Shown here: piece after piece, positions 33,132-42,321 of the stretch | Layout: every line of letters starts with the position of its first letter | Position numbering within the stretch: position 1 is the stretch's first letter | The notes under the pieces: model-generated | Database searches by the model: none | The model's input: only the letters and a program-made list of their open reading frames with translations | Told to the model about the DNA's origin: nothing | Position numbers and translations under genes: made by a program | Source: Dehalococcoidia bacterium UBA1123 | Lineage (GTDB): Bacteria > Chloroflexota > Dehalococcoidia > Lucifugimonadales > UBA1123 | Direction of reading: 5' to 3' | Length of the DNA stretch: 48,295 nucleotides | Assembly (NCBI GenBank): GCA_002313895.1 | Contig: DCAW01000118.1 | Span: 1-48,295, forward strand

Positions 33132-34976
33132 TCAGCGTTCTACTTTGAGGATGCTCAAAAATGCCTCTTGAGGAATCTCGACAGTGCCCACACGTTTCAT
33201 GCGTTTTTTACCTTCGGCCTGTTTTTCGAGCAGCTTGCGCTTGCGTGACACGTCGCCGCCGTAGCACTTGGCGAGAACGTTCTTGCGAAGCGCGCGGATA
33301 TTCTCTCGGGCGATGATTCTGTTGCCGATCGCGGCCTGAATTGGCACCTCGAACATCTGGCGTGGGATCAATTCTTTCAACTTGTCCACCAGCGCCCTGC
33401 CCTGTCGAGCGGCCTCGCTGCGGTGGATCATGATTGAAAGGGCATCAACCGGTTCGCCCGCCACCAGGATGTCCAATTTCACAAGGTCGCCACTTCGGTA
33501 TCCTGAAAAAGAGTAGTCCATCGAAGCATAGCCCGAAGTCTTCGCTTTCAGTTGGTCATAGAAGTCCATTAACACCTCGGCGAGAGGAACTTCGTACTCC
33601 AGCAGGACTCTTGCGTCTCCGCCGTCTCCCGCGCCGACGATAGAATTGCCGTACTGGAGATACTCCATCTTGTTGAAGATGCCTCTTCGGGTCTGCACGA
33701 GTTCCATGATCGGCCCGATGTAAGCGGCTGGCGTGATAATACTGAGGTCCAACCAGGGTTCCCTATAATCTTCGATACGCTGGGGTTGGGGAAGTTTCGC
33801 CGGGCTTTCAATCTCAATTTCCGAGCCGTCGGTCAACAGGATGTTGTAGGCCACGCTTGGCGACGTGGCTAGCAGGTCGACATCGTACTCCCGCTCCAAT
33901 CGCTCTTGGACGATGTCCATATGCAGCAGTCCCAGGAATCCGCAGCGGAAACCCGTGCCCAGAGCCAGCGACGATTCGGGAGTGAACGTTAACGCCGCGT
34001 CATTCAATTGAAGTTTCTCCAGCGCCTCTCTCAGTGCCAGATATTCTTCGCCATCTGCCGGATAGAGTCCGGCGAACACCATAGGCTTAAGGGTCTCGTA
34101 GCCTGTGAGTGGCTCCGACGCTGGTCGGGCCGCCATTGTCAACGTGTCGCCCACCGGAGCGTCACCGACGCTCTTGAGTCCCGTTGCGACGTATCCGACT
34201 TCACCTCTCTTCAGAGACGTTGATTTTGTGGGACCGGGTTGGAAGTAGCCGACTTCGAGAATTTCGCTCTCTTTGTCGGCGGACATCACCCTGATCTTGC
34301 CTCTGGATGAAACCTCCCCGTCCAACACCCGAACGTAGGCGACCACGCCTTTGTATGGGTCGTACTTGGAGTCGAAAATCAGCGCGCGCAAAGGCGAGTC
34401 TGATTCGCCTTTCGGGCTCGGCACTCTGTCAACTATGGATTGGAGCAACTCATCAATACCCTGCCCTGACTTGGCCGAAACCATGTGAACTTCGTCGGCA
34501 TTGAACCCGAACGCCTGCTGAACTTCCAGCGAAACGCGCTCAGGTTCAGCGATATCGAGGTCGATCTTGTTCACGACTGGGATAATTTCCAGATCGTGCC
34601 CCATCGCCAGATAGACGTTGGCGAGCGTCTGCGCCTGAATTCCCTGAGTTGCGTCCACGATCAGCAACGCCCCTTCACAGGCGGCGAGACTACGGGAGAC
34701 TTCGTAGGAGAAATCGACGTGACCGGGTGTGTCGATGAGGTTGAGTTGGTAAACCTGCCCATCTGCCGCGGTGTAACTCATCCGCACGGCTTGGGCTTTG
34801 ATGGTTATTCCTCGCTCACGCTCAAGATCCATCGAGTCCAGAACCTGCTCAACCATATCTCTGGCATCAACGGTGTTGGTTGCCTGGAGGAGACGGTCCG
34901 CAAGAGTGGATTTTCCGTGGTCGATGTGGGCGATTATGCAGAAGTTTCGTATGTCGTCAGCGTGATCAGAACTCAT
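33132..34976 (-). CDS. lepA: Elongation factor 4 (LepA)
   Basis: A 614-residue translational GTPase that binds ribosomes and back-translocates or helps assembly. G1 is A-H-I-D-H-G-K-S-T-L, G3 D-T-P-G-H-V-D-F, G4 N-K-I-D-L and G5 S-A-K-S-G. The LepA-specific C-terminal domain ends with A-K-C-Y-G-G-D-V-S-R-K-R-K-L-L-E-K-Q and K-K-R-M-K. The start was set at ATG 34976, where the family N-terminus begins. No clear ribosome site precedes it, and an in-frame start at 35012 is possible. It is convergent with the hemL pseudogene, nine bases away. Confidence 0.97.
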   Translation of the reverse strand: MSSDHADDIRNFCIIAHIDHGKSTLADRLLQATNTVDARDMVEQVLDSMDLERERGITIKAQAVRMSYTAADGQVYQLNLIDTPGHVDFSYEVSRSLAACEGALLIVDATQGIQAQTLANVYLAMGHDLEIIPVVNKIDLDIAEPERVSLEVQQAFGFNADEVHMVSAKSGQGIDELLQSIVDRVPSPKGESDSPLRALIFDSKYDPYKGVVAYVRVLDGEVSSRGKIRVMSADKESEILEVGYFQPGPTKSTSLKRGEVGYVATGLKSVGDAPVGDTLTMAARPASEPLTGYETLKPMVFAGLYPADGEEYLALREALEKLQLNDAALTFTPESSLALGTGFRCGFLGLLHMDIVQERLEREYDVDLLATSPSVAYNILLTDGSEIEIESPAKLPQPQRIEDYREPWLDLSIITPAAYIGPIMELVQTRRGIFNKMEYLQYGNSIVGAGDGGDARVLLEYEVPLAEVLMDFYDQLKAKTSGYASMDYSFSGYRSGDLVKLDILVAGEPVDALSIMIHRSEAARQGRALVDKLKELIPRQMFEVPIQAAIGNRIIARENIRALRKNVLAKCYGGDVSRKRKLLEKQAEGKKRMKRVGTVEIPQEAFLSILKVER

Positions 34977-35044
34977 GAATTGATGGTAGCATACGGAATT
35001 TTGACCCAACAAGCGTCAGGCGTCAATTCGACACTGTTGATATG

Positions 35045-35830
35045 TCAACTGCGCCCGAGCGCGAACTGTCGAACGTTGAAAGTGATTGAAGAAAAAACTT
35101 CGTCGGCGCGGCGAATACTATCAAGAGCGGACATGATAGATAACACGTCCCGTTGCGAATAGTTATCAAGGATGAACGGGTTGTGCTGCCAGGATTCGAT
35201 GTTCATACGAAACATCGTCGCGGTGTCACGGTCAGAAACTCTCACAGGTGTAACCTGGTCGATTAAACAATTCAGGCCCGCTGAGTTTACTAACTCTTCG
35301 ACCGTCGGACCCAGATACAGGTTATTAGACTGGCCGACAAGCATCCGAGTCAAAATATCTAGATAGTTGACAAACACTGGATTGTCGGTGTCGATGCTCT
35401 GGTTTTCTTCAATCAAAAGCCTGCCGTCTCGGCTCAGGAAGTCGAGCCATCGAGAGACAACGACAGTCGGGTCAGAAATGTGAGTCAAGAGATACCGAGC
35501 GTACATAAGGTCTGCCGGAGGGCCGGGGGGCGGATTGCCTGTCACGTCGTGTAGGTAAAACCGCGTTGTTGCGTGTTCCCTGCTCCGGGCCGAGCGGATG
35601 AAATGATTGGATATGTCAAGCCCAATCACCGATGCTGATGGAAATGCATCTGCCAGCATGCGCGTGGCGTATCCCGGACCGCATCCGAGGTCAATGGCAT
35701 ATTTGACTGATTCAGGTCCGGCATGACGGATGAATGCCGCCGAGGTTGGCTCGAAGACTTGGGCTAATAGCGCCAGAAGTTGATCCGCGAGCATTGAGTC
35801 TCCGAATGCGTAACTCTGATCTTCAGTCAT
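35045..35830 (-). CDS. Class I SAM-dependent methyltransferase
   Basis: A 261-residue protein. The SAM loop A-I-D-L-G-C-G-P-G-Y-A-T-R-M-L lies at ~45, then V-I-G-L-D-I-S-N at ~70 and D-L-M-Y-A-R-Y-L-L-T-H at ~110. W-L-D-F-L-S-R-D-G-R-L-L-I-E-E-N follows. The first 40 residues resemble N-terminal helices of trans-aconitate or Tam-like methyltransferases. The substrate is unknown. It lies 68 bases upstream of lepA on the same strand, with nothing recognisable between them. Confidence 0.8.
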   Translation of the reverse strand: MTEDQSYAFGDSMLADQLLALLAQVFEPTSAAFIRHAGPESVKYAIDLGCGPGYATRMLADAFPSASVIGLDISNHFIRSARSREHATTRFYLHDVTGNPPPGPPADLMYARYLLTHISDPTVVVSRWLDFLSRDGRLLIEENQSIDTDNPVFVNYLDILTRMLVGQSNNLYLGPTVEELVNSAGLNCLIDQVTPVRVSDRDTATMFRMNIESWQHNPFILDNYSQRDVLSIMSALDSIRRADEVFSSITFNVRQFALGRS

Positions 35831-35881
35831 GAGAGCGATTCTGAGTCTCGGCGCTTATCGTGATTCCCACGTGTTTTTTGC

Positions 35882-35966
35882 TGGTGGGGAAGGGGAGACT
35901 CGAACTCCCACGCCTTTCGGCACATGATCCTAAATCATGCTCGTCTACCAATTCCGACACTCCCCC
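35882..35966 (-). tRNA. tRNA-Leu (anticodon TAG)
   Basis: Minus-strand class II tRNA. The acceptor GGGGGAG pairs with CTTCCCC, discriminator A, and CCA is encoded (35884-35882). The anticodon stem CATGA/TCATG holds the loop TTTAGGA, giving TAG. The long variable arm TGCCGAAAGGCG is typical of leucine tRNAs. The T-arm is GGGAGTTCGAGTCTCCC. It would decode CUA, and it is a candidate ligand family for the leuS T-box, although that specifier is CUC. Confidence 0.95.
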
Positions 35967-36117
35967 GCAGATTTCTGAATGGAATATGGGTAATTATACC
36001 GTCGCTGCCGTTGTGGTGTCGAACAGTCCATCGCGTGCTGACTCGTGGAGTCTGGTACGATGCGACAGCACCACGCAGAGTTAATGCGATTCGTCGAAAT
36101 ATAGCTAGGAACTCGAT

Positions 36118-36228
36118 ATGGAGATCACAGATTTCAAAACGTTCATCATGCGCGGAATCGCGCGAAACTGGCTATCCGACAGATCAGGGACGTCGAGGAA
36201 TCTTGCTTATCAACCCCACGGAGCGTGA
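36118..36228 (+). pseudogene. 36-codon stump of an enolase-superfamily gene upstream of the isomerase
   Basis: ATG 36118 opens a 36-residue frame starting M-E-I-T-D-F-K-T-F-I and containing A-R-N-W-L. This closely resembles the conserved N-terminus of mandelate-racemase-family dehydratases (M-K-I-T-D-x-K-T-F then R-N-W). After about 20 residues the similarity ends, and TGA follows at 36226-36228, one base before the next ATG. It looks like the 5' end of a deleted gene joined to the isomerase gene. Its ribosome entry could still drive coupled translation of the neighbour. Confidence 0.5.
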
Positions 36229-36229
36229 A

Positions 36230-37099
36230 ATGTATCTTGGAGTCCAGGGGCTGATGCTAAAAGATCTGAACGAAGTCACCGAAGCGACAATGACAAACAT
36301 TCGAGACCACGGGTTCACCGGAGCGGCTTGCCGGTACCTTGAAGAACCTCTGGAAACAACCGAATCAGATGCGAAGCGCCTTCGTGAAATAATGAATGTT
36401 GGGGGCGTCAACCCGTGCCAGACGGCGGCCCAGCACCCCGATCTGATCGACCCGGACCCGGACAAGCGGGCCAAGGGCGTTTGGGCCATGCAACTCATGT
36501 GCAAGGTGGCTCGTTGGCTGGGCGGGGACAACCTCTATGTCAGGTCCGGCAGAGTGCACCCTAATGGCTCGTGGTATGCCCACCCCGACAACTACAAACC
36601 TGAGACATTCGAGACGCTGGTCTACAGTCTCAAAAGGGTGTGCGAAGCGGCAGAATCTGAAGGCACGATGCTAGCGATTGAAGACCACACGCTATCGATA
36701 TTGGACACTCCAGAACGCATCGCCGAGCTAATCGAGGTCGTGGGATCAGACACCCTTCGATTTAACATGGATCCGGTAAATTTCGTGGGCAGCGTTCCCG
36801 AGGCGTTCTCCACAACCGAATTGATAGACTATCTCTTCGACGTTCTCGGATGCTACACGATCTGCGGCCATGCAAAAGATTTGTTCCTTCAGGACAGATT
36901 GGTTTTGCATGTTGAAGAGACGGTGATCGGACAGGGAATCGTCGACAACGCCCGGTATCTGCAAAGGTCTGAAGAGGCGTGCCCCTGCGGCTTCGTTCAG
37001 ATCGAACATCTGCCCGATGATCAGATACCTGCCGCGCGCAAAGCGTTATATGAAATCGGAATCGAAGCCGGCGTTGAATGGCTCGACATAGACGCCTAA
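36230..37099 (+). CDS. Sugar phosphate isomerase/epimerase-type TIM-barrel protein
   Basis: 289 residues from ATG 36230 (GGAG six bases upstream). The frame is open further back, but homology starts here. The xylose-isomerase-like barrel shows the four metal ligands in order: L-A-I-E-D-H-T near residue 150, R-F-N-M-D-P-V-N at ~180, I-C-G-H-A-K-D at ~215 and Q-I-E-H-L near 255. Earlier are N-L-Y-V-R-S-G-R and Q-T-A-A-Q-H. These proteins isomerise or epimerise keto-sugars, or in related families dehydrate hexonates. The substrate is unknown. The upstream enolase-family stump suggests it once belonged to a sugar-acid catabolic pair. Confidence 0.82.
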   Translation: MYLGVQGLMLKDLNEVTEATMTNIRDHGFTGAACRYLEEPLETTESDAKRLREIMNVGGVNPCQTAAQHPDLIDPDPDKRAKGVWAMQLMCKVARWLGGDNLYVRSGRVHPNGSWYAHPDNYKPETFETLVYSLKRVCEAAESEGTMLAIEDHTLSILDTPERIAELIEVVGSDTLRFNMDPVNFVGSVPEAFSTTELIDYLFDVLGCYTICGHAKDLFLQDRLVLHVEETVIGQGIVDNARYLQRSEEACPCGFVQIEHLPDDQIPAARKALYEIGIEAGVEWLDIDA

Positions 37100-37235
37100 C
37101 CGCTCCTAACCGATGCCGATGTGAAATGCAGTCGAGTTTGGCGCTACAATATTCAATGAACGTCAAATTTCCAACCCGGAGCTGGATTCATCTAGTATCA
37201 ATACAATCAGAAAACACATTTGAGGTGAGAACTAC

Positions 37236-38837
37236 ATGGCCAAGCAATTTCAACACAGCGAGGATGCTCGAAGAGAGCTCATGGTGGGTATCGAGACACT
37301 TGCGCGTGCCGTCGGCGTGACACTGGGGCCTGCCGGCAGGAACGTAGTTCTCGATCAGGACTTTGGGCCTCCTCAGATTTGCAGCGACGGCGTGACAATC
37401 GCTAAGGAAATTGAGCTTCCAGATGCGTTCCCGAACATGGGAGTGCAGTTACTGAAAGAAGCCGCGTCGAACACGAACGATGACGTCGGTGATGGCACCA
37501 CTACTTCGACGGTTATAGCCCACAATATGGTGCGTGAGGGGTTTAAGAACCTTGCCGCCGGAGCGAACCCGATGGCGCTCAAAAAAGGCATCGATTTGGC
37601 CGTCGATGCCATTCGCGGTGAGATTGCAAATATGTCCCGACCAGTCGAAGGTCGAGAGCAGATTGGACAAGTTGCGATTCTATCTTCCCATGATCCAGAG
37701 ATGGGTAATTTGCTGGCCGACATTTTGGATAAAATCGGAAGTGAAGGAATCGTGACTGTTGAGGAATCCAAAGGCATGGGATACGAGGTCGAGTATGTCG
37801 AAGGCATGCAGATCGACCGAGGGTACCTCTCCCCTTACATGGCGACTAACCAGGAACGAATGATCGTCGAGATAGATGCGCCTCGAATACTACTCACCTC
37901 TGAGAAGATTTCATCGGCCTCTGAACTAGTCCCCATTCTTGAAACCATCAGCGCGACCACCAAAAATATCATCATTATCGCAGAGGACATCGACGGAGAA
38001 GCTCTGGCCACGCTGGTGGTAAACAAGCTGAGGGGCAACCTCAACTGTCTTGGAATCAAGGCTCCCGCTTTTGGCGACCGCAGGGCCGCTATCCTAGACG
38101 ACATGGCCGTCCTATTTGGAGCCAACGTCATCAGTTCCGACGCCGGCCGAACTCTAGATTCTGTCACGTTAGACGATCTGGGGACCGTTCGGCGAGTGAT
38201 CGCGACGAAAGATGAGACTACATTCGTGGAAGGTGGCGGAGACCAGGTAAATATCCACGCCCGAATCGGCCAGATTCGCCAACAGGCCGAGGAGACCTCG
38301 TCCGATTACGACCGCGAAAAGTTGGAGGAACGAGCCGCCAAGCTGTCCGGCGGGGTGTCGGTTCTAAGGGTTGGAGCCGCAACCGAAATCGAGCTTCGCG
38401 AGAAGCGCCAGCGACTCGAAGACGCCATCGCAGCCACCCGGGCGGCTATGGCAGAAGGAATTGTTCCAGGCGGCGGTGTTGCGCTATTGCGGGCTTCCAA
38501 TGCTACTTTGGCGAATATCGACGCCACTGGCGACGTTCTCACTGGCGTTCAAATAGTGGCGCAGGCTGCCAACTACCCAATTATGTTGATCTCTGAAAAC
38601 GCTGGTCTCAGCGGTGAAATCGTTCTTGACAAAATCAGGCAAGGCGAGGGCGACTACGGATTCGATGCAGAGATCGGCGAATATGGTAGCATGTTCGAAA
38701 TGGGAATCGTTGACCCTGCCAAAGTGACCCGGTCGGCTCTTGAAAACGCCGCCAGCGTTGCCGGAATGGTGTTGACGACTGAGTCGTTGATAACCGAATT
38801 GAACCCAATGAAACTGCCTGCTCCATTCGACGACTAA
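37236..38837 (+). CDS. groL: Chaperonin GroEL, no adjacent groES and no GGM tail
   Basis: A 533-residue group I chaperonin. Signature segments are V-T-L-G-P-A-G-R-N-V, D-G-V-T-I-A-K-E, G-D-G-T-T-T (ATPase Asp), A-P-A-F-G-D-R-R and A-A-M-A-E-G-I-V-P-G-G-G. The end is E-L-N-P-M-K-L-P-A-P-F-D-D, without the usual Gly-Gly-Met repeat tail. It is preceded by GAGGTGA and a leader of about 136 bases; TACAAT at 37146 may be its -10. I found no CIRCE element. No groES is adjacent, so this may be a second groL copy or use a GroES encoded elsewhere. Confidence 0.95.
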   Translation: MAKQFQHSEDARRELMVGIETLARAVGVTLGPAGRNVVLDQDFGPPQICSDGVTIAKEIELPDAFPNMGVQLLKEAASNTNDDVGDGTTTSTVIAHNMVREGFKNLAAGANPMALKKGIDLAVDAIRGEIANMSRPVEGREQIGQVAILSSHDPEMGNLLADILDKIGSEGIVTVEESKGMGYEVEYVEGMQIDRGYLSPYMATNQERMIVEIDAPRILLTSEKISSASELVPILETISATTKNIIIIAEDIDGEALATLVVNKLRGNLNCLGIKAPAFGDRRAAILDDMAVLFGANVISSDAGRTLDSVTLDDLGTVRRVIATKDETTFVEGGGDQVNIHARIGQIRQQAEETSSDYDREKLEERAAKLSGGVSVLRVGAATEIELREKRQRLEDAIAATRAAMAEGIVPGGGVALLRASNATLANIDATGDVLTGVQIVAQAANYPIMLISENAGLSGEIVLDKIRQGEGDYGFDAEIGEYGSMFEMGIVDPAKVTRSALENAASVAGMVLTTESLITELNPMKLPAPFDD

Positions 38838-38958
38838 TTGTGATCGCACAACAGGCAAAAACTTAACTGCGTTGTCCCCCATACAGGGCCGCCCGTTCCT
38901 GGGGGATGACGCCGACTTGCGAAACCGCGTACCTGCCAGCGCCGTATCCAAATACGAG

Positions 38959-39987
38959 ATGTTTCAGGCAATGATGGAAGAAGAAAAATCACAGGTGTCC
39001 GAGGCCGAAAACCAACCAGACGACGGCCAGGAATACACAATCAATGTCAAAGGCGTGACCAAGAACTTCGGCGCGCTGATTGCGGTGGACAACCTTTCGT
39101 TTGCTGTTCGGAAGGGTGAGATCGCCGGGTTCTTGGGGCCAAATGGCTCTGGCAAAACGACCACGATGCGGATGTTGACTTCCTACTACACTCCCGATCG
39201 AGGCTCCATTACGATCAACGGCGTCGACACTCAGGAGAACGATCTCGAAACGCGTGCATCCATCGGCTATCTGCCAGAAAACAATCCTCTGTATGAGGAC
39301 ATGCTTGTTTCAGAATACCTCGCGTTCGTCGCAGAGTTGAGAGGATTGTCAAAGTCAGAGCGCAAGGAAAATCTTGATCAGACCGTGGAGGAAACTGGCC
39401 TCCAGAACGTTTACCACCGTCCGATTCACGAGCTGTCCAAGGGTTACCATCAGAGGGTAGGGCTGGCACAGGCGATCCTGCACCACCCAACAATTCTCGT
39501 GCTGGACGAGCCTACGGAAGGGCTTGACCCCAATCAGCGCATCACAATTCGCGACCTGATCCGCAATCTTGGGGGCGAACGAACAGTGCTTTTGAGCACA
39601 CACGTGATGCAGGAGGTCGAGAACACCTGCCAGCGCGTGTTGGTGATCAGTCAGGGAAACTTGGTTGCCAACAGCCCCGTGGATGAACTTCTCCAACAAG
39701 CTATGGAACTGCGATCCGTCTATTTGGAGGCGGAAGGCAACCAGATCGAAAGCGGTCTAGCGACATTGGATTCTATTTCTGAAGTCGAGCCTTTAGAGAG
39801 TGATGGCGGTCGCAAGAGATACCGGATATCGATGTCTGGAGACGTCGACGCGCGAGCGGATATATTCCATCTTGCCAAGAAGCGAGACTGGATTTTATGG
39901 GAGTTGCACGAGGAACGTCCCAGGCTGGAGGACGTGTTCCATAGTCTCACCGTCGGCGCAACGGAATCCTCGGAGAGCGCGAACTAA
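38959..39987 (+). CDS. ABC transporter ATPase, GldA/NatA-like
   Basis: About 342 residues from ATG 38959. In-frame alternatives are TTG 38872 and ATG 38971, and none has a strong ribosome site. A GC hairpin (TCCCC and CAGG pairing with CCTGGGGGA, 38875-38906) precedes it. The nucleotide domain shows Walker A G-P-N-G-S-G-K-T-T, Q-loop/Y-L-P-E-N, an ABC signature replaced by L-S-K-G-Y-H-Q-R, Walker B V-L-D-E-P-T-E-G-L-D-P and a switch His in S-T-H. The 70-residue C-terminal extension is typical of drug/export-type ATPases. It abuts the permease gene directly (TAA then ATG) and forms a three-gene exporter operon. Confidence 0.92.
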   Translation: MFQAMMEEEKSQVSEAENQPDDGQEYTINVKGVTKNFGALIAVDNLSFAVRKGEIAGFLGPNGSGKTTTMRMLTSYYTPDRGSITINGVDTQENDLETRASIGYLPENNPLYEDMLVSEYLAFVAELRGLSKSERKENLDQTVEETGLQNVYHRPIHELSKGYHQRVGLAQAILHHPTILVLDEPTEGLDPNQRITIRDLIRNLGGERTVLLSTHVMQEVENTCQRVLVISQGNLVANSPVDELLQQAMELRSVYLEAEGNQIESGLATLDSISEVEPLESDGGRKRYRISMSGDVDARADIFHLAKKRDWILWELHEERPRLEDVFHSLTVGATESSESAN

Positions 39988-42321
39988 ATGTTTCGTTCTC
40001 CCCTACTGACGCTCGTCAAAAAAGAGGTCAAAGGCTACTTCGACCAACCCGCGACATACATCATCATCGTCCTGTTTGTGGCAGTTATATCCACAGTCTA
40101 TTTCAGAACTGCCCCGATTCTGGGCGAAGCGTCGCTCAGGCCGATGTTTACGGTCGACCTTGTGATAGACCAACCATCGCTGCCCTGGCTCCTAGCAGTA
40201 TTCGTTCCTGCTGCCACGATGCGGCTGCTCGCCGAAGAAAACCGCGACGGGACACTCGAAATATTGCTCACCCACCCCATAAAAGGCTGGGTCGTTTTGA
40301 TGTCGAAGTTCATATCCGGATTTCTGTTCGTTGCCCTCATGATAGTGACCACGATTGGGATTCCCATTGCGGTTCAGACCGCAGGAGACCTCGATGTTGG
40401 CGCGGCGATCGGGCAGTACATTGCCAGCCTTTTCCTGGCTGCTTCGTTCGTCTCTATCGGCCTGTTCACGTCCAGTTTGACCCGAAATCAGATTATTTCG
40501 TTCATCCTGGGCTTCGCCATGACTATGATCCTGATGATAGTCGGCCGAGACGAAGTCGCTGTCACATTGCCGGCTAAGCTCGCAGCCTTGTTACAGGACC
40601 TGTCTCCGGTTACGCACTTCTCCAGCATTGCGCGAGGGGTGATTCATCTTCGGGACGTGATCTACTTTGTCGCTTTGATATCAACGTTCCTGAGCGCGAC
40701 GTTCCTGATGATTAGAGGCCGCACTCTCAGCCACAAAAGCACTCAATACCGCAACCTCCAGCTTGGCGTGGCTGGCTTGATCATATTTTCTGTTCTCGTC
40801 GGTTGGTCAGGTACGACAATTGGTGGCCGACTCGACCTCACCGAAGACAAACTGTTCACCATGAGTCCAGCGACTTCACAAATACTTGCACAGCTTGACG
40901 ACATTCTCACGGTGGAAGTGTTCGAGTCGGACGAACCGCCTCCCCAGATAAAATTGGTCACACGAGACGTCAACGATTTCTTGGACGATTTTGTTGCAAG
41001 CTCTGACGGCAAGGTCCGACTCGTTAAACGGTTCCCCGCTGACAATGAAGACGAAGCCCGCAAGGCATCTCTTGCCGGCGTCCCTCCTGTTCAATTCAAC
41101 CGCCAGAGCCAGAGCGAATTGCAGATCACAACGGGATACCTGGGCCTCGCGATGACATACATCGATCAGCGCGAGGTGTTGCCGTTTATTTCCACCGTGG
41201 ACGGTTTCGAATATCGGCTTGCTTCTCTTGCGAACAAAATGCTGCAAGAACAGAAAAAAACCGTAGGATTTTTTACCGGACACGGCGAAAAAACGGCGGC
41301 TGCAGGATTCCAGACCTTTGCGGGCCTACTCTCGGACGCCTATGAAGTGGTCGATATTCCCATCGAAGAGGACGTCGCTCCAGACCTGTCAGGCATCGAT
41401 GTGGTTATTGTCGGAGGCCCAAATCGCCACATCCCCGATCTCGCAGCCGATGCATTGCGCCAATTTATCGATTCCGGCGGCCAAGCCATGCTAATGATCG
41501 ACTCGGTCCTGATAGACCAGTCTAGACTAATCGCTCAACCCAATTTGAACAGCTTCGGTCAGTTCCCTGCCGAGTATGGCGTGGTCGTCGAGAACGATCT
41601 GGTGTTCGACATGCAGGCGAATGAAACGCTGTCGTTCGGCACACAACTGGGAAGCGTATTCCTGCCTTATCCGTTCTGGCCTCGCGTCCCTGTCGTCGAC
41701 GAAAAGGTCGCCGGCAACGTATCCACCGCTCTCATGCCGTGGGCCAGTTCTCTCGGCATAATAGAAGATGCCCGAACCCGAATCGATGTAATTCCGCTTG
41801 TCGAAACCACTGAATTTGCTTCAATCGACTTCAACTACGGAGATGTGCGGCCAAACTCGCCCACACTCAATGACCCTGTCGGAATTAATCAGGTGCAGAG
41901 CCTGATGGGCGTCGCAATTTCAGAACGCCAAAACTCCCCTGACGATTCATCATTCAGGCTCGTTGTTTTTGGCACATCCCGTTGGCTGATGGATGGGATC
42001 ACCGACAGGTCCCAGCAGAATCTGGCGATGGGACTGAATCTAGTTGATTGGCTCGCTCAGGAGGACGCTCTGGCCTCCGTGAGGTCTAAAGCAGTGACGG
42101 CCCGTGATTTGTTGTTCAACTCGACCACCCATGAGAACGTTGCCCGCTGGTCCAACGTCGCGGGTGTTCCGTTGGCCCTAATCGCATTCGGTCTATTCAG
42201 ATCCGCTCGGCGCCGGCGTTTCGGCATGTCACAGTATGGTCAAACGAGTGCTAGTCAATCTCGGTTCCGCCTTAGGCGACGAGCCAAGCCGCCCAAGGAT
42301 GATGAAGGTGACTCAGAGTGA
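39988..42321 (+). CDS. Fused ABC-2 permease and GldG-like protein
   Basis: 777 residues. Residues ~1-245 form an ABC-2 type permease with six membrane helices and the hallmark E-N-R-D-G-T-L-E-I-L-L-T-H-P. After a helix at ~255-275 comes the GldG-type periplasmic-side domain (R-L-D-L-T-E-D-K-L-F-T-M-S at ~290), then G-F-F-T-G-H-G-E-K and V-V-I-V-G-G-P. A last helix at ~715-735 precedes a basic tail R-S-A-R-R-R-R-F. GldF and GldG, separate in gliding Bacteroidota, are one polypeptide here. The exported substrate is unknown; gliding itself cannot be inferred. Confidence 0.88.
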   Translation: MFRSPLLTLVKKEVKGYFDQPATYIIIVLFVAVISTVYFRTAPILGEASLRPMFTVDLVIDQPSLPWLLAVFVPAATMRLLAEENRDGTLEILLTHPIKGWVVLMSKFISGFLFVALMIVTTIGIPIAVQTAGDLDVGAAIGQYIASLFLAASFVSIGLFTSSLTRNQIISFILGFAMTMILMIVGRDEVAVTLPAKLAALLQDLSPVTHFSSIARGVIHLRDVIYFVALISTFLSATFLMIRGRTLSHKSTQYRNLQLGVAGLIIFSVLVGWSGTTIGGRLDLTEDKLFTMSPATSQILAQLDDILTVEVFESDEPPPQIKLVTRDVNDFLDDFVASSDGKVRLVKRFPADNEDEARKASLAGVPPVQFNRQSQSELQITTGYLGLAMTYIDQREVLPFISTVDGFEYRLASLANKMLQEQKKTVGFFTGHGEKTAAAGFQTFAGLLSDAYEVVDIPIEEDVAPDLSGIDVVIVGGPNRHIPDLAADALRQFIDSGGQAMLMIDSVLIDQSRLIAQPNLNSFGQFPAEYGVVVENDLVFDMQANETLSFGTQLGSVFLPYPFWPRVPVVDEKVAGNVSTALMPWASSLGIIEDARTRIDVIPLVETTEFASIDFNYGDVRPNSPTLNDPVGINQVQSLMGVAISERQNSPDDSSFRLVVFGTSRWLMDGITDRSQQNLAMGLNLVDWLAQEDALASVRSKAVTARDLLFNSTTHENVARWSNVAGVPLALIAFGLFRSARRRRFGMSQYGQTSASQSRFRLRRRAKPPKDDEGDSE

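Noticed and set aside
37100..37235. CIRCE/HrcA operator ahead of groL
   Set aside because: No TTAGCACTC-N9-GAGTGCTAA-like inverted repeat found in the leader.
38875..38906. GC-rich hairpin after groL as an intrinsic terminator
   Set aside because: No T-tract follows and the stem has an asymmetric bulge; it may lie in the leader of the ABC ATPase instead.
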